64,000 nt of DNA from Burkholderiales bacterium 8X (GTDB taxonomy: Bacteria > Pseudomonadota > Gammaproteobacteria > Burkholderiales > Burkholderiaceae_C), in contig LR732703.1 in the NCBI GenBank assembly GCA_902506565.1, positions 1,851,388-1,915,387 of the forward strand, given 5' to 3'. Numbering within the stretch: the stretch's first letter is position 1; each line of letters starts with the position of its first letter. The position numbers and the translations under genes were made by a program. The notes under the pieces were generated by a model. That model worked only from the letters and a program-made list of their open reading frames with translations, searched no databases and was not told the origin of the DNA. Of the stretch, positions 27,814 to 37,000 are shown piece after piece.

Positions 27814-28880
27814 GCGCGCTTCCGATCGGCGGCGTGGCTCCGGCGAGCGCACGCCTGTCGCTGCATGGCACGCTCGGGCTCGGCCTGCTGCTGCTGGTCG
27901 TCAGCCTCGGAGTGGCCGCGGCCTCGGGTGCCTACGCGATCGGCCCGGCCCAGCTCTGGGGCGTGCTGAGCTCGCCGTTCCAGGATGCCGCGCAGGCTTC
28001 TCCGGAGCATCTGGTCTTCATGAACATCCGGCTTCCGAGACTGGTGCTCGGCGTCGCCGCGGGGGCCGGCCTCGGCATGTCGGGCGCCATCATGCAAGGC
28101 CTTTTTCGCAATCCGCTGGCGGACCCGGGGCTCATCGGCATCAGCAGCGGCGCCGCGCTGGCCGCCGGCATCACCATCGTGCTGGGGGCCTGGTTGATGC
28201 CGGCGCTGCCGCGCACCCTCGGCAGCTGGACCTTGGTGTCGATGGCCTTCGGTGGCGGTTTGCTGGTGAGTGCGTTGACCTACGGCTTGTCGCGCACCGA
28301 AGGCGGCGCGCGGGTCGCGCTGATGCTGCTGGCCGGCATCGCCATCAACGCGCTGGCGGGCGCCGGGCTGGGTCTCCTGAGCGTGATGGCGACCGACGAG
28401 CAATTGCGCAGCCTCCAGTTCTGGTTGCTGGGGAGCCTGGGCGGTGCGCGGTGGAGCGCGGTGATGCTGGTCGGCGCGGCGGTCGCGCTGTCGCTGGTGG
28501 CCGGCATGGGTCTCGCGCGGCCGCTCAACGCCATCGCGCTCGGCGAATCGCAGGCGGCGCTGCTCGGCGTGGACGTGCAGCGGATCACGCGCCGTGCCGT
28601 GCTGGTGACTGCGGTGGCGGTCGGCGCGGTCACGGCCACCACCGGCATCATCGGTTTCATCGGCCTGATCGCACCACATGCCGTGCGGATGCTGGCCGGG
28701 CCGGATCACCGCATCGTGCTGCCTGCGTCCGCACTGGTCGGCGCCGCGCTGGTGCTGGCGGCCGACACGCTCGCGCGCACGGTGATGGCGCCGGTCGAAT
28801 TGCCGCTGGGCGTGCTCACCGCATTTCTCGGCGTGCCGATGTTCCTGTTCCTGCTGCGCCGTTTTCGCGGACGGATATGA
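27810..28880 (+). CDS. hmuU: Hemin ABC transporter permease (FecCD family)
   Basis: Inner-membrane permease (356 aa) with about 9-10 hydrophobic segments. FecCD signatures: NIRLPRLVLGVAAGAGLGMS, QGLFRNPLADPGLIGISSGA, LNAIALGESQAALLGV and GIIGFIGLIAPHAVRML. It is a paralogue of the btuC permease 14 kb upstream; heme specificity comes from operon context. ATGA overlaps with hmuT and hmuV. Confidence 0.92.
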   Translation: MSALPIGGVAPASARLSLHGTLGLGLLLLVVSLGVAAASGAYAIGPAQLWGVLSSPFQDAAQASPEHLVFMNIRLPRLVLGVAAGAGLGMSGAIMQGLFRNPLADPGLIGISSGAALAAGITIVLGAWLMPALPRTLGSWTLVSMAFGGGLLVSALTYGLSRTEGGARVALMLLAGIAINALAGAGLGLLSVMATDEQLRSLQFWLLGSLGGARWSAVMLVGAAVALSLVAGMGLARPLNAIALGESQAALLGVDVQRITRRAVLVTAVAVGAVTATTGIIGFIGLIAPHAVRMLAGPDHRIVLPASALVGAALVLAADTLARTVMAPVELPLGVLTAFLGVPMFLFLLRRFRGRI

Positions 28881-29656
28881 CGATTTCCTGCATCGACCTC
28901 GAACTTCGGATGGGCGGGCGCACCTTGCTCGCTTCGGCATGCTTCGAGCTGCGGCCCGGCGCGGTAGTCGGCATCCTCGGCCCGAACGGCGCCGGCAAGT
29001 CGACGCTGCTGTCGGTGCTGAGCGGCCAGCGCGTACCGACCCGCGGCCGCGTGCTGTTGGACGGCGAGCCGCTGGCGGACCTGCCGCTCGAAGGCCTGGC
29101 ACGGCGCCGCGCCCTGATGCCGCAGGAGAGCGGCGTCGCCTTCGACTTCAGCGCACGCGAGGTGGTGACGCTCGGGCGCTTTCCGCACCGCCGTTCGCCG
29201 CACGCCTCTGAAGACTCGATCGCCCGATCCGCGATGGCATCGACCGATGTCGACCAGCTGGCGGCTCGCGTGCTCAACAGCCTTTCTGGCGGCGAAAAGT
29301 CGCGCGTGCAGATGGCTCGCGCGCTGGCGCAGCTCTGGCATCCGCTCGAAGGCGGCGCCTCGCGCTGGTTGCTGCTGGACGAGCCGACCGCCGCGCTCGA
29401 CCTCGCGCACCAGCATGCCGCGATGCGCCTGGTGCGCAGTTGGGCCGCGAAGGGCGTCGGCGCGATCGCGGTGCTGCACGATCTGAACCTCGCGCGCCGC
29501 TTTGTCGACGAGGTGCTGGTGCTCGACGGCCTCGGCGGCCTCCATGCCGGGCCGGTCGGGCGCGTGCTGCAGCCGTTGCTGATCGAGCAGGTCTGGAACA
29601 TGCCCTGCCAGGCGGTGCAGGGGAACGACGGCACGCCGCAATTCCTGTTCGGCTGA
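28877..29656 (+). CDS. hmuV: Hemin ABC transporter ATP-binding protein
   Basis: ATPase (259 aa) of the heme importer. Walker A GPNGAGKST, Q-loop LMPQESGVAFDF, signature LSGGEKSRVQMARALAQ, Walker B WLLLDEPTAALD and switch His VLHDLNLA are intact. The HmuV-typical stretch between signature and Walker B (LWHPLEGGASR) is present. Last gene of the compact heme operon; a mini-ORF and cobQ start within 50 nt after its stop. Confidence 0.92.
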   Translation: MTISCIDLELRMGGRTLLASACFELRPGAVVGILGPNGAGKSTLLSVLSGQRVPTRGRVLLDGEPLADLPLEGLARRRALMPQESGVAFDFSAREVVTLGRFPHRRSPHASEDSIARSAMASTDVDQLAARVLNSLSGGEKSRVQMARALAQLWHPLEGGASRWLLLDEPTAALDLAHQHAAMRLVRSWAAKGVGAIAVLHDLNLARRFVDEVLVLDGLGGLHAGPVGRVLQPLLIEQVWNMPCQAVQGNDGTPQFLFG

Positions 29657-29662
29657 CCGGCC

Positions 29663-29668
29663 GACAAT
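29663..29668 (+). promoter_or_regulatory. Putative -10 element before cobQ leader ORF
   Basis: GACAAT ends 6 nt before the ATG of a 10-codon ORF (29675), so a transcript from it would start at that ATG. It lies 7 nt after the hmuV stop. The -35 is not obvious. It suggests cobQ can be transcribed apart from the Fur-controlled heme operon. Confidence 0.35.
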
Positions 29669-29674
29669 CGGTCG

Positions 29675-29707
29675 ATGATCGATCGACTCCGACCCGAAGC
29701 CCGATGA
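29675..29707 (+). CDS. Putative 10-residue leader peptide overlapping cobQ
   Basis: ATG at 29675 opens a short frame encoding MIDRLRPEAR whose TGA (29705-29707) overlaps the cobQ ATG (29704) as ATGA. This matches the coupling style of the neighbouring genes. cobQ has no clear Shine-Dalgarno of its own, so terminating ribosomes could supply its initiation. Three of ten codons are Arg. Real translation is unproven; it could also be chance in a short gap. Confidence 0.35.
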   Translation: MIDRLRPEAR

Positions 29708-31197
29708 CGGCGCGCTGCGTGATGGTGCTCGGCGCCACCAGCGGTGCCGGCAAGAGCTGGCTGGCCACCGCGCTGTGCCGCTGGTATGCGCGGCAAGGTT
29801 TGCGGGTGGCGCCCTTCAAGGCGCAGAACATGAGCAACAACGCGCGGGTGGTCGCGGGCGGAGAGATCGGCAGCGCCCAGTACTTTCAGGCCCTGGCCGC
29901 ACGAGCCGAGCCCGAGGTGCGGATGAATCCCTTGCTGCTCAAGCCCGAGCGCGACACCCACAGTCAGGTCGTGCTGCTCGGTCGGGTCAGCGCCGAGCTG
30001 ACGGCATTGCCCTGGCGCGGCCGCAGCGAACGCGTCTGGCCGCGGATCGCCGGCGCACTGGACGCGCTTCGCGAAGAGAACGAGGTGGTGGTGATCGAAG
30101 GCGCCGGCTCGCCGGCCGAGATCAATCTCATGGCGAGCGACATCGTCAACCTGCGCGTCGCACGGCATGCCGCCGCCCGCTGCCTGTTGATCGTCGACAT
30201 CGACCGCGGCGGCGCCTTCGCGCATCTCTACGGCACCTGGGCGCTGATGCCCGAGGCGGATCGTGCGAGGCTGCACGGCTTCGTCTTGAACAAGTTTCGC
30301 GGCGACACATCCTTGCTCGCGCCCGGGCCGGAGCAGCTCCGGGGGCTGACCGGTGTCGCCACGGTCGCCACTCTGCCGATGTGGAGAGAGCATGGCCTGC
30401 CTGAAGAGGACGGCATGTTCGACGGTTGCCTCGGTGCATCGAGCGCATCAAGCGCATCGATCGAAGCGAGGGGGCAGACCGCGCGTCTGAAAACCATTGC
30501 GGTCATCGCCTATCCGCGCATCAGCAACCTGGACGAGTTCCAGCCGCTCCTGAACATGCCGGGCGTGCGGCTTCGGTGGGTGCGCTCGGCGACCGAGCTG
30601 TCCGCCCTGGCACCGGAGGACTGGATCGTGCTGCCGGGTTCGAAGCACACCAGCGGCGATCTCGCCTGGCTGCGCTCCCAAGGACTCGACCGCGCCATTG
30701 CCACCCATGCCGGGCAGGGCGGGCGCGTGCTGGGCGTCTGCGGCGGATTGCAGATGCTGGGCGAGGCGCTGATCGATCCGCACGGTGTGGACGGCAACGG
30801 TCCCGGACTCGGGTTGCTGCCGCTGGTGACGGTATTCGCCGAGGACAAGACGGTGCGGCTGCGCGAGGCTAGCTTCGGTGCGATCGAGGGCTCATGGTCG
30901 TCGCTTTCGGGTGTCGAGCTGCGAGGCTACGAGATCCATCATGGCCAGACGGCGCTGCATCCCGCGATGGCCGCGGCCGGGCAGCGCAGTTTCGAAGCCA
31001 TGCCCGAAGGCCTCGCATGGCAGAACGCGGAGGGGAACGTGCTGGGCCTCTACTTGCACGGGCTCTTCGAAGATCCCAGGACATTGCACGCGCTGTTCGG
31101 TGCTGCGGTTCCGACGCTCGACAGCGTCTTCGACGGTCTTGCCGACTACATCGATGCGCACTTCGACCCAGGGCTGCTTCGCTCGCTGATCGAGTGA
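29704..31197 (+). CDS. cobQ: Cobyric acid synthase
   Basis: Glutamine-dependent amidation of four carboxyl groups of adenosylcobyrinic a,c-diamide in cobalamin synthesis (497 aa). The N-terminal dethiobiotin-synthetase-like domain has the P-loop GATSGAGKSWLATAL and KAQNMSNNARV. The C-terminal class I glutamine amidotransferase has the nucleophile Cys in GVCGGLQMLGEAL and the His/Glu region in YLHGLFED. Residues 245-253 (ASSASSASI, from a 9-bp repeat) enlarge the interdomain linker. It sits directly after hmuV on the same strand; other cob genes are not in the window. Confidence 0.93.
   Translation: MTARCVMVLGATSGAGKSWLATALCRWYARQGLRVAPFKAQNMSNNARVVAGGEIGSAQYFQALAARAEPEVRMNPLLLKPERDTHSQVVLLGRVSAELTALPWRGRSERVWPRIAGALDALREENEVVVIEGAGSPAEINLMASDIVNLRVARHAAARCLLIVDIDRGGAFAHLYGTWALMPEADRARLHGFVLNKFRGDTSLLAPGPEQLRGLTGVATVATLPMWREHGLPEEDGMFDGCLGASSASSASIEARGQTARLKTIAVIAYPRISNLDEFQPLLNMPGVRLRWVRSATELSALAPEDWIVLPGSKHTSGDLAWLRSQGLDRAIATHAGQGGRVLGVCGGLQMLGEALIDPHGVDGNGPGLGLLPLVTVFAEDKTVRLREASFGAIEGSWSSLSGVELRGYEIHHGQTALHPAMAAAGQRSFEAMPEGLAWQNAEGNVLGLYLHGLFEDPRTLHALFGAAVPTLDSVFDGLADYIDAHFDPGLLRSLIE
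30436..30462 (+). repeat. In-frame 9-bp repeat in cobQ linker
   Basis: GCATCGAGC, GCATCAAGC and GCATCGATC are contiguous 9-bp units encoding Ala-Ser-Ser, Ala-Ser-Ser and Ala-Ser-Ile between the two CobQ domains. The frame is preserved, so unit number could vary between strains without harm. Confidence 0.6.
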
Positions 31198-31225
31198 TGC
31201 CGTCGTTGCCGCGGCCCGGGCTCGT

Positions 31226-31873
31226 TCAAGCGGACTTGGGCGCGGGCGTCTTCGGCTTGTAGTCGCAATAGGCTGCCACCGCGCACTGCCAGCACTTGGG
31301 CGTTCGAGCCACGCACACGTACCTGCCGTGCAGGATCAACCAATGGTGGGCATGCAGCCGATAAGGTGGAGGCACCCGCTTCATCAGCTTCATCTCGACA
31401 TCGAGCGGCGTCTTGCCCGGCGCGAGCCCGGTGCGGTTGCCAACCCGGAAGATGTGCGTGTCGACCGCCATCGTCGGCTCGCCGAAGGCGACGTTGAGCA
31501 CCACGTTCGCGGTCTTGCGGCCGACGCCGGGCAGCGCCTCCAGCTCTTCCCGCAGGCGGGGAACCTCGCCGCCGTGCTGCTCGACCAGCATCCGGCAGGC
31601 CTCGATCAGGTGCTTGGCCTTGCTGCGGTAGAGGCCGATGGTCTTGATGAATTCCTCCAGCCGTCCCTGCCCGAGGTCGAGGATCGCCTGCGGCGTGTTC
31701 GCGACCGCGAACAGACCGCGGGTCGCCTTGTTCACGCTCAGGTCGGTGGCCTGGGCCGACAGCAGCACCGCGGCGAGCAGTTCGAAGGGCGAGCCGTACT
31801 CGAGCTCGGTCTTCGGCTCGGGGTTGGCTGCGGCCAGGGTCGCGAAGAAGGGTTCGATCGCTGCGGTTTTCAT
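31226..31873 (-). CDS. nth: Endonuclease III
   Basis: Bifunctional DNA glycosylase/AP lyase removing oxidised pyrimidines (215 aa). HhH motif LEALPGVGRKTANVVL contains the catalytic Lys; the catalytic Asp lies in MAVDTHIFRV. The C-terminal 4Fe-4S loop has the exact C-x6-C-x2-C-x5-C spacing (CVARTPKCWQCAVAAYC). The start at 31873 gives MKTAAIEPFF; a longer upstream frame would be encoded by the 11-bp tandem repeats and is rejected. Divergent from an aminotransferase gene. Confidence 0.94.
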   Translation of the reverse strand: MKTAAIEPFFATLAAANPEPKTELEYGSPFELLAAVLLSAQATDLSVNKATRGLFAVANTPQAILDLGQGRLEEFIKTIGLYRSKAKHLIEACRMLVEQHGGEVPRLREELEALPGVGRKTANVVLNVAFGEPTMAVDTHIFRVGNRTGLAPGKTPLDVEMKLMKRVPPPYRLHAHHWLILHGRYVCVARTPKCWQCAVAAYCDYKPKTPAPKSA

Positions 31874-31896
31874 GCTGCGCGGGAGTCTAGTGCGCG

Positions 31897-31951
31897 CCCG
31901 GCACACACGCGGCACATGCCCGGCACATGCCCGGCACATGCCCGGCACATG
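31897..31951. repeat. Five tandem 11-bp repeats in a divergent promoter region
   Basis: Units of 11 bp run without gaps: CCCGGCACACA (31897-31907), CGCGGCACATG (31908-31918), then three identical CCCGGCACATG (31919-31929, 31930-31940, 31941-31951). The period is close to one helical turn. They lie between divergent nth and the aminotransferase gene, just upstream of a GACAAT -10 candidate (31956-31961); the -35 position of that promoter would fall inside the repeats. Confidence 0.85.
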
Positions 31952-31995
31952 TTGCGACAATCGGGCCCGCCACTTTTTTAGCGAAGAAGGTTCCC

Positions 31996-33183
31996 ATGCA
32001 ATTCGCCTCCCGACTCGACAACGTCGAGACCTCCGCCATTCGCGAACTGTTCAAGCTGCTCGGCACGCCGGGCATCATCAGCTTTGCCGGCGGCTTTCCG
32101 GACAGCGCGATGTTCGATGTCGAAGGTCTCAAGGAAGCCAGTGCGCGGGCGCTGGCCGAGGAGCCCGGCGGGGCATTGCAGTACGGCGCCACCGAGGGCT
32201 ACGAGCCGCTCCGAACGCAGCTCTCCGACTTCATGAAGACCAAGGGCGTCGAGGTCGCGCCTTCGGGCCTGATCGTCACCACCGGGAGCCAGCAGGCGCT
32301 CGATCTGCTCGGCAAGACCCTGATCTCGCCCGGCGACAAGGTCATCGTCGAGGGCCCGACCTTCCTCGCGACCATCCAGTGCTTCCGGCTCTACGGGGCG
32401 CACTTGATCAGCGCGCCGGTCGATGCGGACGGCGTGAACACCGAGCGGCTCGAAGCCTTGATCGCCGAGCACCGTCCCAAGTTCGTCTACCTGATTCCGA
32501 CTTTCGGCAACCCGAGCGGCGCGATGTTGAGCCTGGAGCGGCGCCGCAAGGTGCTGGAGATGGCCGTCAAGTACCAGACGCTGGTGGTGGAGGACGATCC
32601 GTACGGCGACCTCTACTTCGGTGCGCCGCCGCCGCCCTCGATCATGGCCTTGTCGGCCGAGGTACCCGGAAGCCGCGAGCACATCGTGCATTGCGGCAGT
32701 CTCAGCAAGGTGCTGAGCCCGGGTCTTCGGATCGGCTGGATGATCGGCCCGGCCGAGCTGCTCGCCAAGGCGACCATGTGCAAGCAGTTCAGCGATGCGC
32801 ACACCAGCACCTTCGCGCAGGCGACCGCCGCGCAGTACCTTCGGAGCGGCCGGATGCCGGCGACGCTGGCCAACGTGCGCCAGGTGTACGGCGAGCGCGC
32901 ACGGGCGATGGGCGCGGCCTTGAAGCGCGAGATGGGTGAGGCGATCACCTTCACGCAGCCGAACGGCGGCCTGTTCTTCTGGGCGCGCCTGACCGGAGCG
33001 GGCGGCAAGATCGCGGACGCCAACGTGTTCGCCAAGCGCGCCATCGAGCAGCTGGTGGCGTTCGTGCCGGGCGCGCCGTTCTTCGCCGAGAACCCGGAGC
33101 TGGCCACGCTGCGCCTCAGCTTCGCGACGGCGAACGTCGAGAAGATCGACGAAGGCATCGCGCGCCTCGGCAAGGCGCTCTGA
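31996..33183 (+). CDS. PLP-dependent aminotransferase (class I/II, 2-aminoadipate-aminotransferase-like)
   Basis: Fold-type I aminotransferase of 395 residues. It shows GTPGIISFAGGFPDSAMFD at the start, PTFLATIQCF, the Asp/Tyr pair in VVEDDPYGDLYF, the PLP Lys in HCGSLSKVLSPGLRIGW and a terminal Arg in LRLSFATANVEKIDEG. This pattern fits the LysN/ARO8-like group that acts on aromatic, branched or aminoadipate substrates; the exact substrate is not fixed. GAAGAAGG precedes the ATG at 31996. No GntR domain is fused, so it is not MocR-type. The 3' end is duplicated into the following gap. Confidence 0.88.
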   Translation: MQFASRLDNVETSAIRELFKLLGTPGIISFAGGFPDSAMFDVEGLKEASARALAEEPGGALQYGATEGYEPLRTQLSDFMKTKGVEVAPSGLIVTTGSQQALDLLGKTLISPGDKVIVEGPTFLATIQCFRLYGAHLISAPVDADGVNTERLEALIAEHRPKFVYLIPTFGNPSGAMLSLERRRKVLEMAVKYQTLVVEDDPYGDLYFGAPPPPSIMALSAEVPGSREHIVHCGSLSKVLSPGLRIGWMIGPAELLAKATMCKQFSDAHTSTFAQATAAQYLRSGRMPATLANVRQVYGERARAMGAALKREMGEAITFTQPNGGLFFWARLTGAGGKIADANVFAKRAIEQLVAFVPGAPFFAENPELATLRLSFATANVEKIDEGIARLGKAL

Positions 33184-33230
33184 ACGTGGCGGCGCGCCTC
33201 GGCAAGGCGCTCCGAGCAGGGCGGCGCGCC
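33160..33230. repeat. 32-bp tandem duplication over the end of the aminotransferase gene
   Basis: GCGCGCCTCGGCAAGGCGCTC occurs at 33160-33180 (the last codons of the aminotransferase) and again at 33192-33212. A third, decayed start GCGCGCC lies at 33224-33230. The period is exactly 32 bp. In unit 1 the next triplet is the stop TGA; in unit 2 it has become CGA. The remaining bases to 33266 are GC-rich with no gene. Confidence 0.75.
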
Positions 33231-33266
33231 CCGCATTCACGCGGCGGGCGCCGCGCGGCGCGCGAT

Positions 33267-34025
33267 TCAGGCGGCGCGTGCCGGATCGTTCGGCAGCACC
33301 ACTTCGAGCAGCCGGTCGAGCCCGCCCTGGTCGATTGCGACCATGGCCTCGGCCCGGACCTTCGGCTTGGCATGGAACGCGACCGAGAGGCCGGCTTCGG
33401 CCATCATCGGCAGGTCGTTGGCACCATCGCCGACGGCGATGGTTTCCGCAGGCGAGATGCCGAGCAGCGAAGCCACTTCGAGCAGCGTGCGCCGCTTTTC
33501 GGCGCCGTCGCAGATGTCGCCCCATGACTGCTGCACCACTCGCCCGGTCAAGAGGCCTTCGGCTTCATCCAGCAGGTTGGACCGCGCGAAGTCGATGCCG
33601 AGCCGCTCCTTGACGCGGCTGGCGAAGAAGGTGAAGCCGCCGGAAACCAAGAGCACCTTGAGCCCCGCATCCCTGCAGGCCGCGACCAGTTGCTCGGCAC
33701 CCGGGTTGAGCCTGAGGCGCTGGTCGTAGACCTGCTGCAGCGCCGACACCGGCACGCCCTGGAGCAGTGCGACACGGCGGCGAAGGCTCTCCTTGAAGTC
33801 CTTGATCTCGCCGCGCATCGTGGCCTCGGTGATCGCCGCGACCTCGGCCTTCTTGCCGACCGCATCCGCGATCTCGTCGATGCATTCGATGTTGATCAGG
33901 GTCGAATCCATGTCGAACGCGATCAGCTTGAAATCGCCGAGCCGAAGCGGCGGCTCGAAACGTTGCAGGACGAGCCCGGGCGCCAGGGCTTGGCGTTGAT
34001 CCGATGATGCTTGCGGCTGGGTCAT
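33267..34025 (-). CDS. serB: Phosphoserine phosphatase
   Basis: Hydrolyses O-phospho-L-serine, the last step of serine synthesis (252 aa, HAD superfamily). Motif I is FDMDSTLIN near residue 37 (nucleophile and acid Asp), motif II Ser in LLVSGGFTFFA, motif III Lys/GDGANDLPM near residue 198. The helical cap contains ECIDEIADAVGKKAEVAAIT. There is no ACT domain, only a short N-terminal extension. It lies between an aminotransferase and mfd; both mfd and serB are on the minus strand, 51 nt apart. Confidence 0.94.
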   Translation of the reverse strand: MTQPQASSDQRQALAPGLVLQRFEPPLRLGDFKLIAFDMDSTLINIECIDEIADAVGKKAEVAAITEATMRGEIKDFKESLRRRVALLQGVPVSALQQVYDQRLRLNPGAEQLVAACRDAGLKVLLVSGGFTFFASRVKERLGIDFARSNLLDEAEGLLTGRVVQQSWGDICDGAEKRRTLLEVASLLGISPAETIAVGDGANDLPMMAEAGLSVAFHAKPKVRAEAMVAIDQGGLDRLLEVVLPNDPARAA

Positions 34026-34076
34026 GTCGTTGCGCCTGTTCGTCCTGATGCGGGTCGCGATGTTCGTGGGGGCGGA

Positions 34077-37000
34077 CTAGACCGCCGCCACTTCGGGCTT
34101 CTTCGGCTGCCCGAGGCTTCGCAGCACGTCGCGCACCATCTGGGCCCGGTCCCGCGGCTCCTTCAGTTCGCGCTCGATCCTGAGCTTCTCGTTGCCGGCC
34201 AATTTGATGTGCTTGTTCTTCTGGATCAGGCCGATGATGTTCATCGCATCAATCGGCGGATCCTTCTTGAAGGTGATGTGGATGACGCCGGGCGCCGCAT
34301 CCACCTTGATCACGCCGTAGGGCCGGGCCAGCACCCGGAGCCGGTGTACGTCGATGAGGGTCTGCGCCTGCGGCGGCAGCTTGCCGAAGCGATCGACGAT
34401 TTCCTCGAGCAGCACGTCGATCTGCTCCGGCGTCTTGGCGGTGGCGAGCTTCTTGTAGAACGAGAGCCGCAGGTGGACGTCGCCGCAGTAGTCCTCCGGC
34501 AGCAGGGCTGGCGCATGCAGGTTGATCTCGGTGGTGACCGAGAGCGGCGCCAGCAGGTCGGGCTCCACGCCTTCCTTGAGCGACCTCACCGCCTCGGCCA
34601 GCATCTCGTTGTACAGCTGGAATCCGATCTCCATCATGTTCCCGCTCTGGTTCTCGCCAAGCACTTCGCCGGCGCCGCGGATCTCGAGATCGTGCATGGC
34701 GAGGTAGAAGCCGGAGCCGAGTTCCTCCATCTGCTGGATCGCGTCGAGCCGCTGCGCCGCCTGCTTGGTGAGGCCCTCGATGTCCGGCACCATGAGATAG
34801 GCGTAGGCCTGGTGATGGCTGCGGCCGACCCGTCCGCGCAACTGGTGCAGTTGCGCGAGGCCGAACTTGTCGGCTCGGCTCATGACGATGGTGTTGGCGG
34901 TCGGCACGTCGATGCCGGTCTCGATGATGGTCGAGCACAGCAGGAGGTTGTAGCGCTGCGCCACGAAGTCGCGCATCACGCGCTCGAGTTCGCGCTCGGG
35001 CATCTGGCCGTGGGCCACGGCGACGCGCGCCTCGGGCAGGATTTCTTCCAGCCTCTGGCGGCGGTTCTCGATGGTCTCGACTTCGTTGTGCAGGAAGTAG
35101 ACCTGGCCGCCGCGCTTCAGCTCGCGCAGCACGGCTTCGCGAATCACGCCGGTGCCTTCGTTGCGAACGAAGGTCTTGATGGCGAGGCGGCGCTGCGGTG
35201 CGGTGGCGATCACGCTCAGGTCGCGCAGGCCTTCGAGCGCCATGCCGAGCGTGCGGGGAATCGGTGTGGCGGTGAGCGTCAGCACGTCGACCTCGGCCCG
35301 CATCGCCTTCATCGCCTCCTTGTGGCGCACGCCGAAGCGGTGCTCCTCGTCGATGATCAGGAGGCCCAGGTTCTTGAACTGCACGGTCTGCGACAAGAGC
35401 TTGTGGGTGCCGACCACGATGTCGATGCTGCCGTCGGCGAGGCCCTTGGCAGCCGCGGAGATTTCCTTGGCCGAGCGAAAGCGGCTCATTTCGGCGACCT
35501 TGAGCGGCCACTTGGCGAAGCGGTCGACCAGGGTCTGGTAGTGCTGCTCGGCCAGGAGCGTGGTGGGCGCCAGAAAAGCCACCTGCTTGCCGCCGGTGAC
35601 CGCGACGAAGGCGGCCCGGAGCGCGACCTCGGTCTTGCCGAAGCCGACGTCGCCGCAGACCAGCCGGTCCATCGGCTGGGGCGAGATCATGTCCTGGATG
35701 ACCGCGTGGATAGCGGCCTTCTGGTCGGCGGTTTCCTCGAAGCCGAAGTCCTTGGCGAAGACCTCGTAGTCGGCGGCCGAGAAGCGGAAGGCATGGCCTT
35801 CGCGTGCGGCCCGGCGAGCATAGATGTTGAGCAGCTCGGCGGCCGAGTCGCGCACCTGCTCGGCGGCCTTGCGCTTGGCCTTGTCCCACTGGCCCGAACC
35901 GAGCTTGTGCAGCGGCGCCTCGTCCGCGCTCACGCCGGTGTAGCGGCTGATGAGGTGGAGCTGCGACACCGGCACGTAGAGCGTCGCCTTGTCCGCGTAT
36001 TCGAGGTGCAGCATTTCCTGCACCAGCGGCTTGCCGTGTTCGTCGGTGCCCTGGCCGAGGTCCATGTTGACCAGCCCGCGATAGCGTCCGATGCCGTGCG
36101 CGCTGTGTACCACCGGGTCGCCGATCGCGAGTTCGCTCAGGTCCTTGATGAGGGCTTCGACATCGCTCACCTGTTCCTGCCGCTTGCCGCGGCGGCGGGT
36201 GGTGGGTGCGGTGGCGAACAGCTCGGTCTCGGTGACGAAGTCGATCGCCTGTTCGTTCCAGGCGAAGCCGGCGGCGAGCGCGGCGGTGGCGATGCCGACC
36301 TTTTCGGCGGGCATGGCCTCGAACTCGGCGAGCGAATCGAAGGCGGGCGGCTGGATGCCGCTCGCGCGCAGGAAGTCGAGCAGGCTTTCGCGGCGTCCGT
36401 CGCTTTCGGCCAGCAGCAGCACGCGATGCGGCGTGGCGGCGATGTGCTCCTTGAGCCGGGTCAGCGGATCGTCGGCGCCGCGCACCACCGCGAAGGGCGG
36501 CAGGTTCTCGAACTCGGCGTAGGGCGTGCCCTCTGCGGCGCGGATCGCGAGCTGCGCATGCGGCTTGGCCCGCAGGAAGAATTGCTCGGCATTGAGGAAC
36601 AGGGCCTCGGGCGGCAGCGCCGGGCGCTCGGGGTCGCCGCGCACCAGGCGGTAGCGCTCGGCGGTGTCCTGCCAGAAGTGCTGGAACGCGGGCTCGAGTT
36701 CGCCGTGCAGCACGACGGTCGCATCCGGGCCAAGGTAGTCGAAGACGGTCGCCGTCTCCTCGAAGAAGAGCGGCAGGTAGTACTCGATGCCGGAGGTCGC
36801 GACACCGTTGCCCATGTCCTTGTAGACCCGGCTGCGGGTCGGGTCGCCTTCGAGCAGCTCGCGCCAGCGGCTGCGGAAGCGCGCGCGGGCGTCGTCGTCC
36901 ATCGGGAACTCGCGGCCCGGCAGCAGCCGCACCTCGGGCACGGGATAGAGGCTGCGCTGGGTGTCCGGGTCGAAGGTGCGGATCGAATCGATCTCGTCGT

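Noticed and set aside
31897..31951. CRISPR-like array
   Set aside because: Units are contiguous 11-mers without spacers, and there are no cas genes.
31874..31960. Longer N-terminus for nth
   Set aside because: The extra 29 residues would be encoded by the 11-bp tandem repeats and the control region; the family start MKTAAIEPFF fits.
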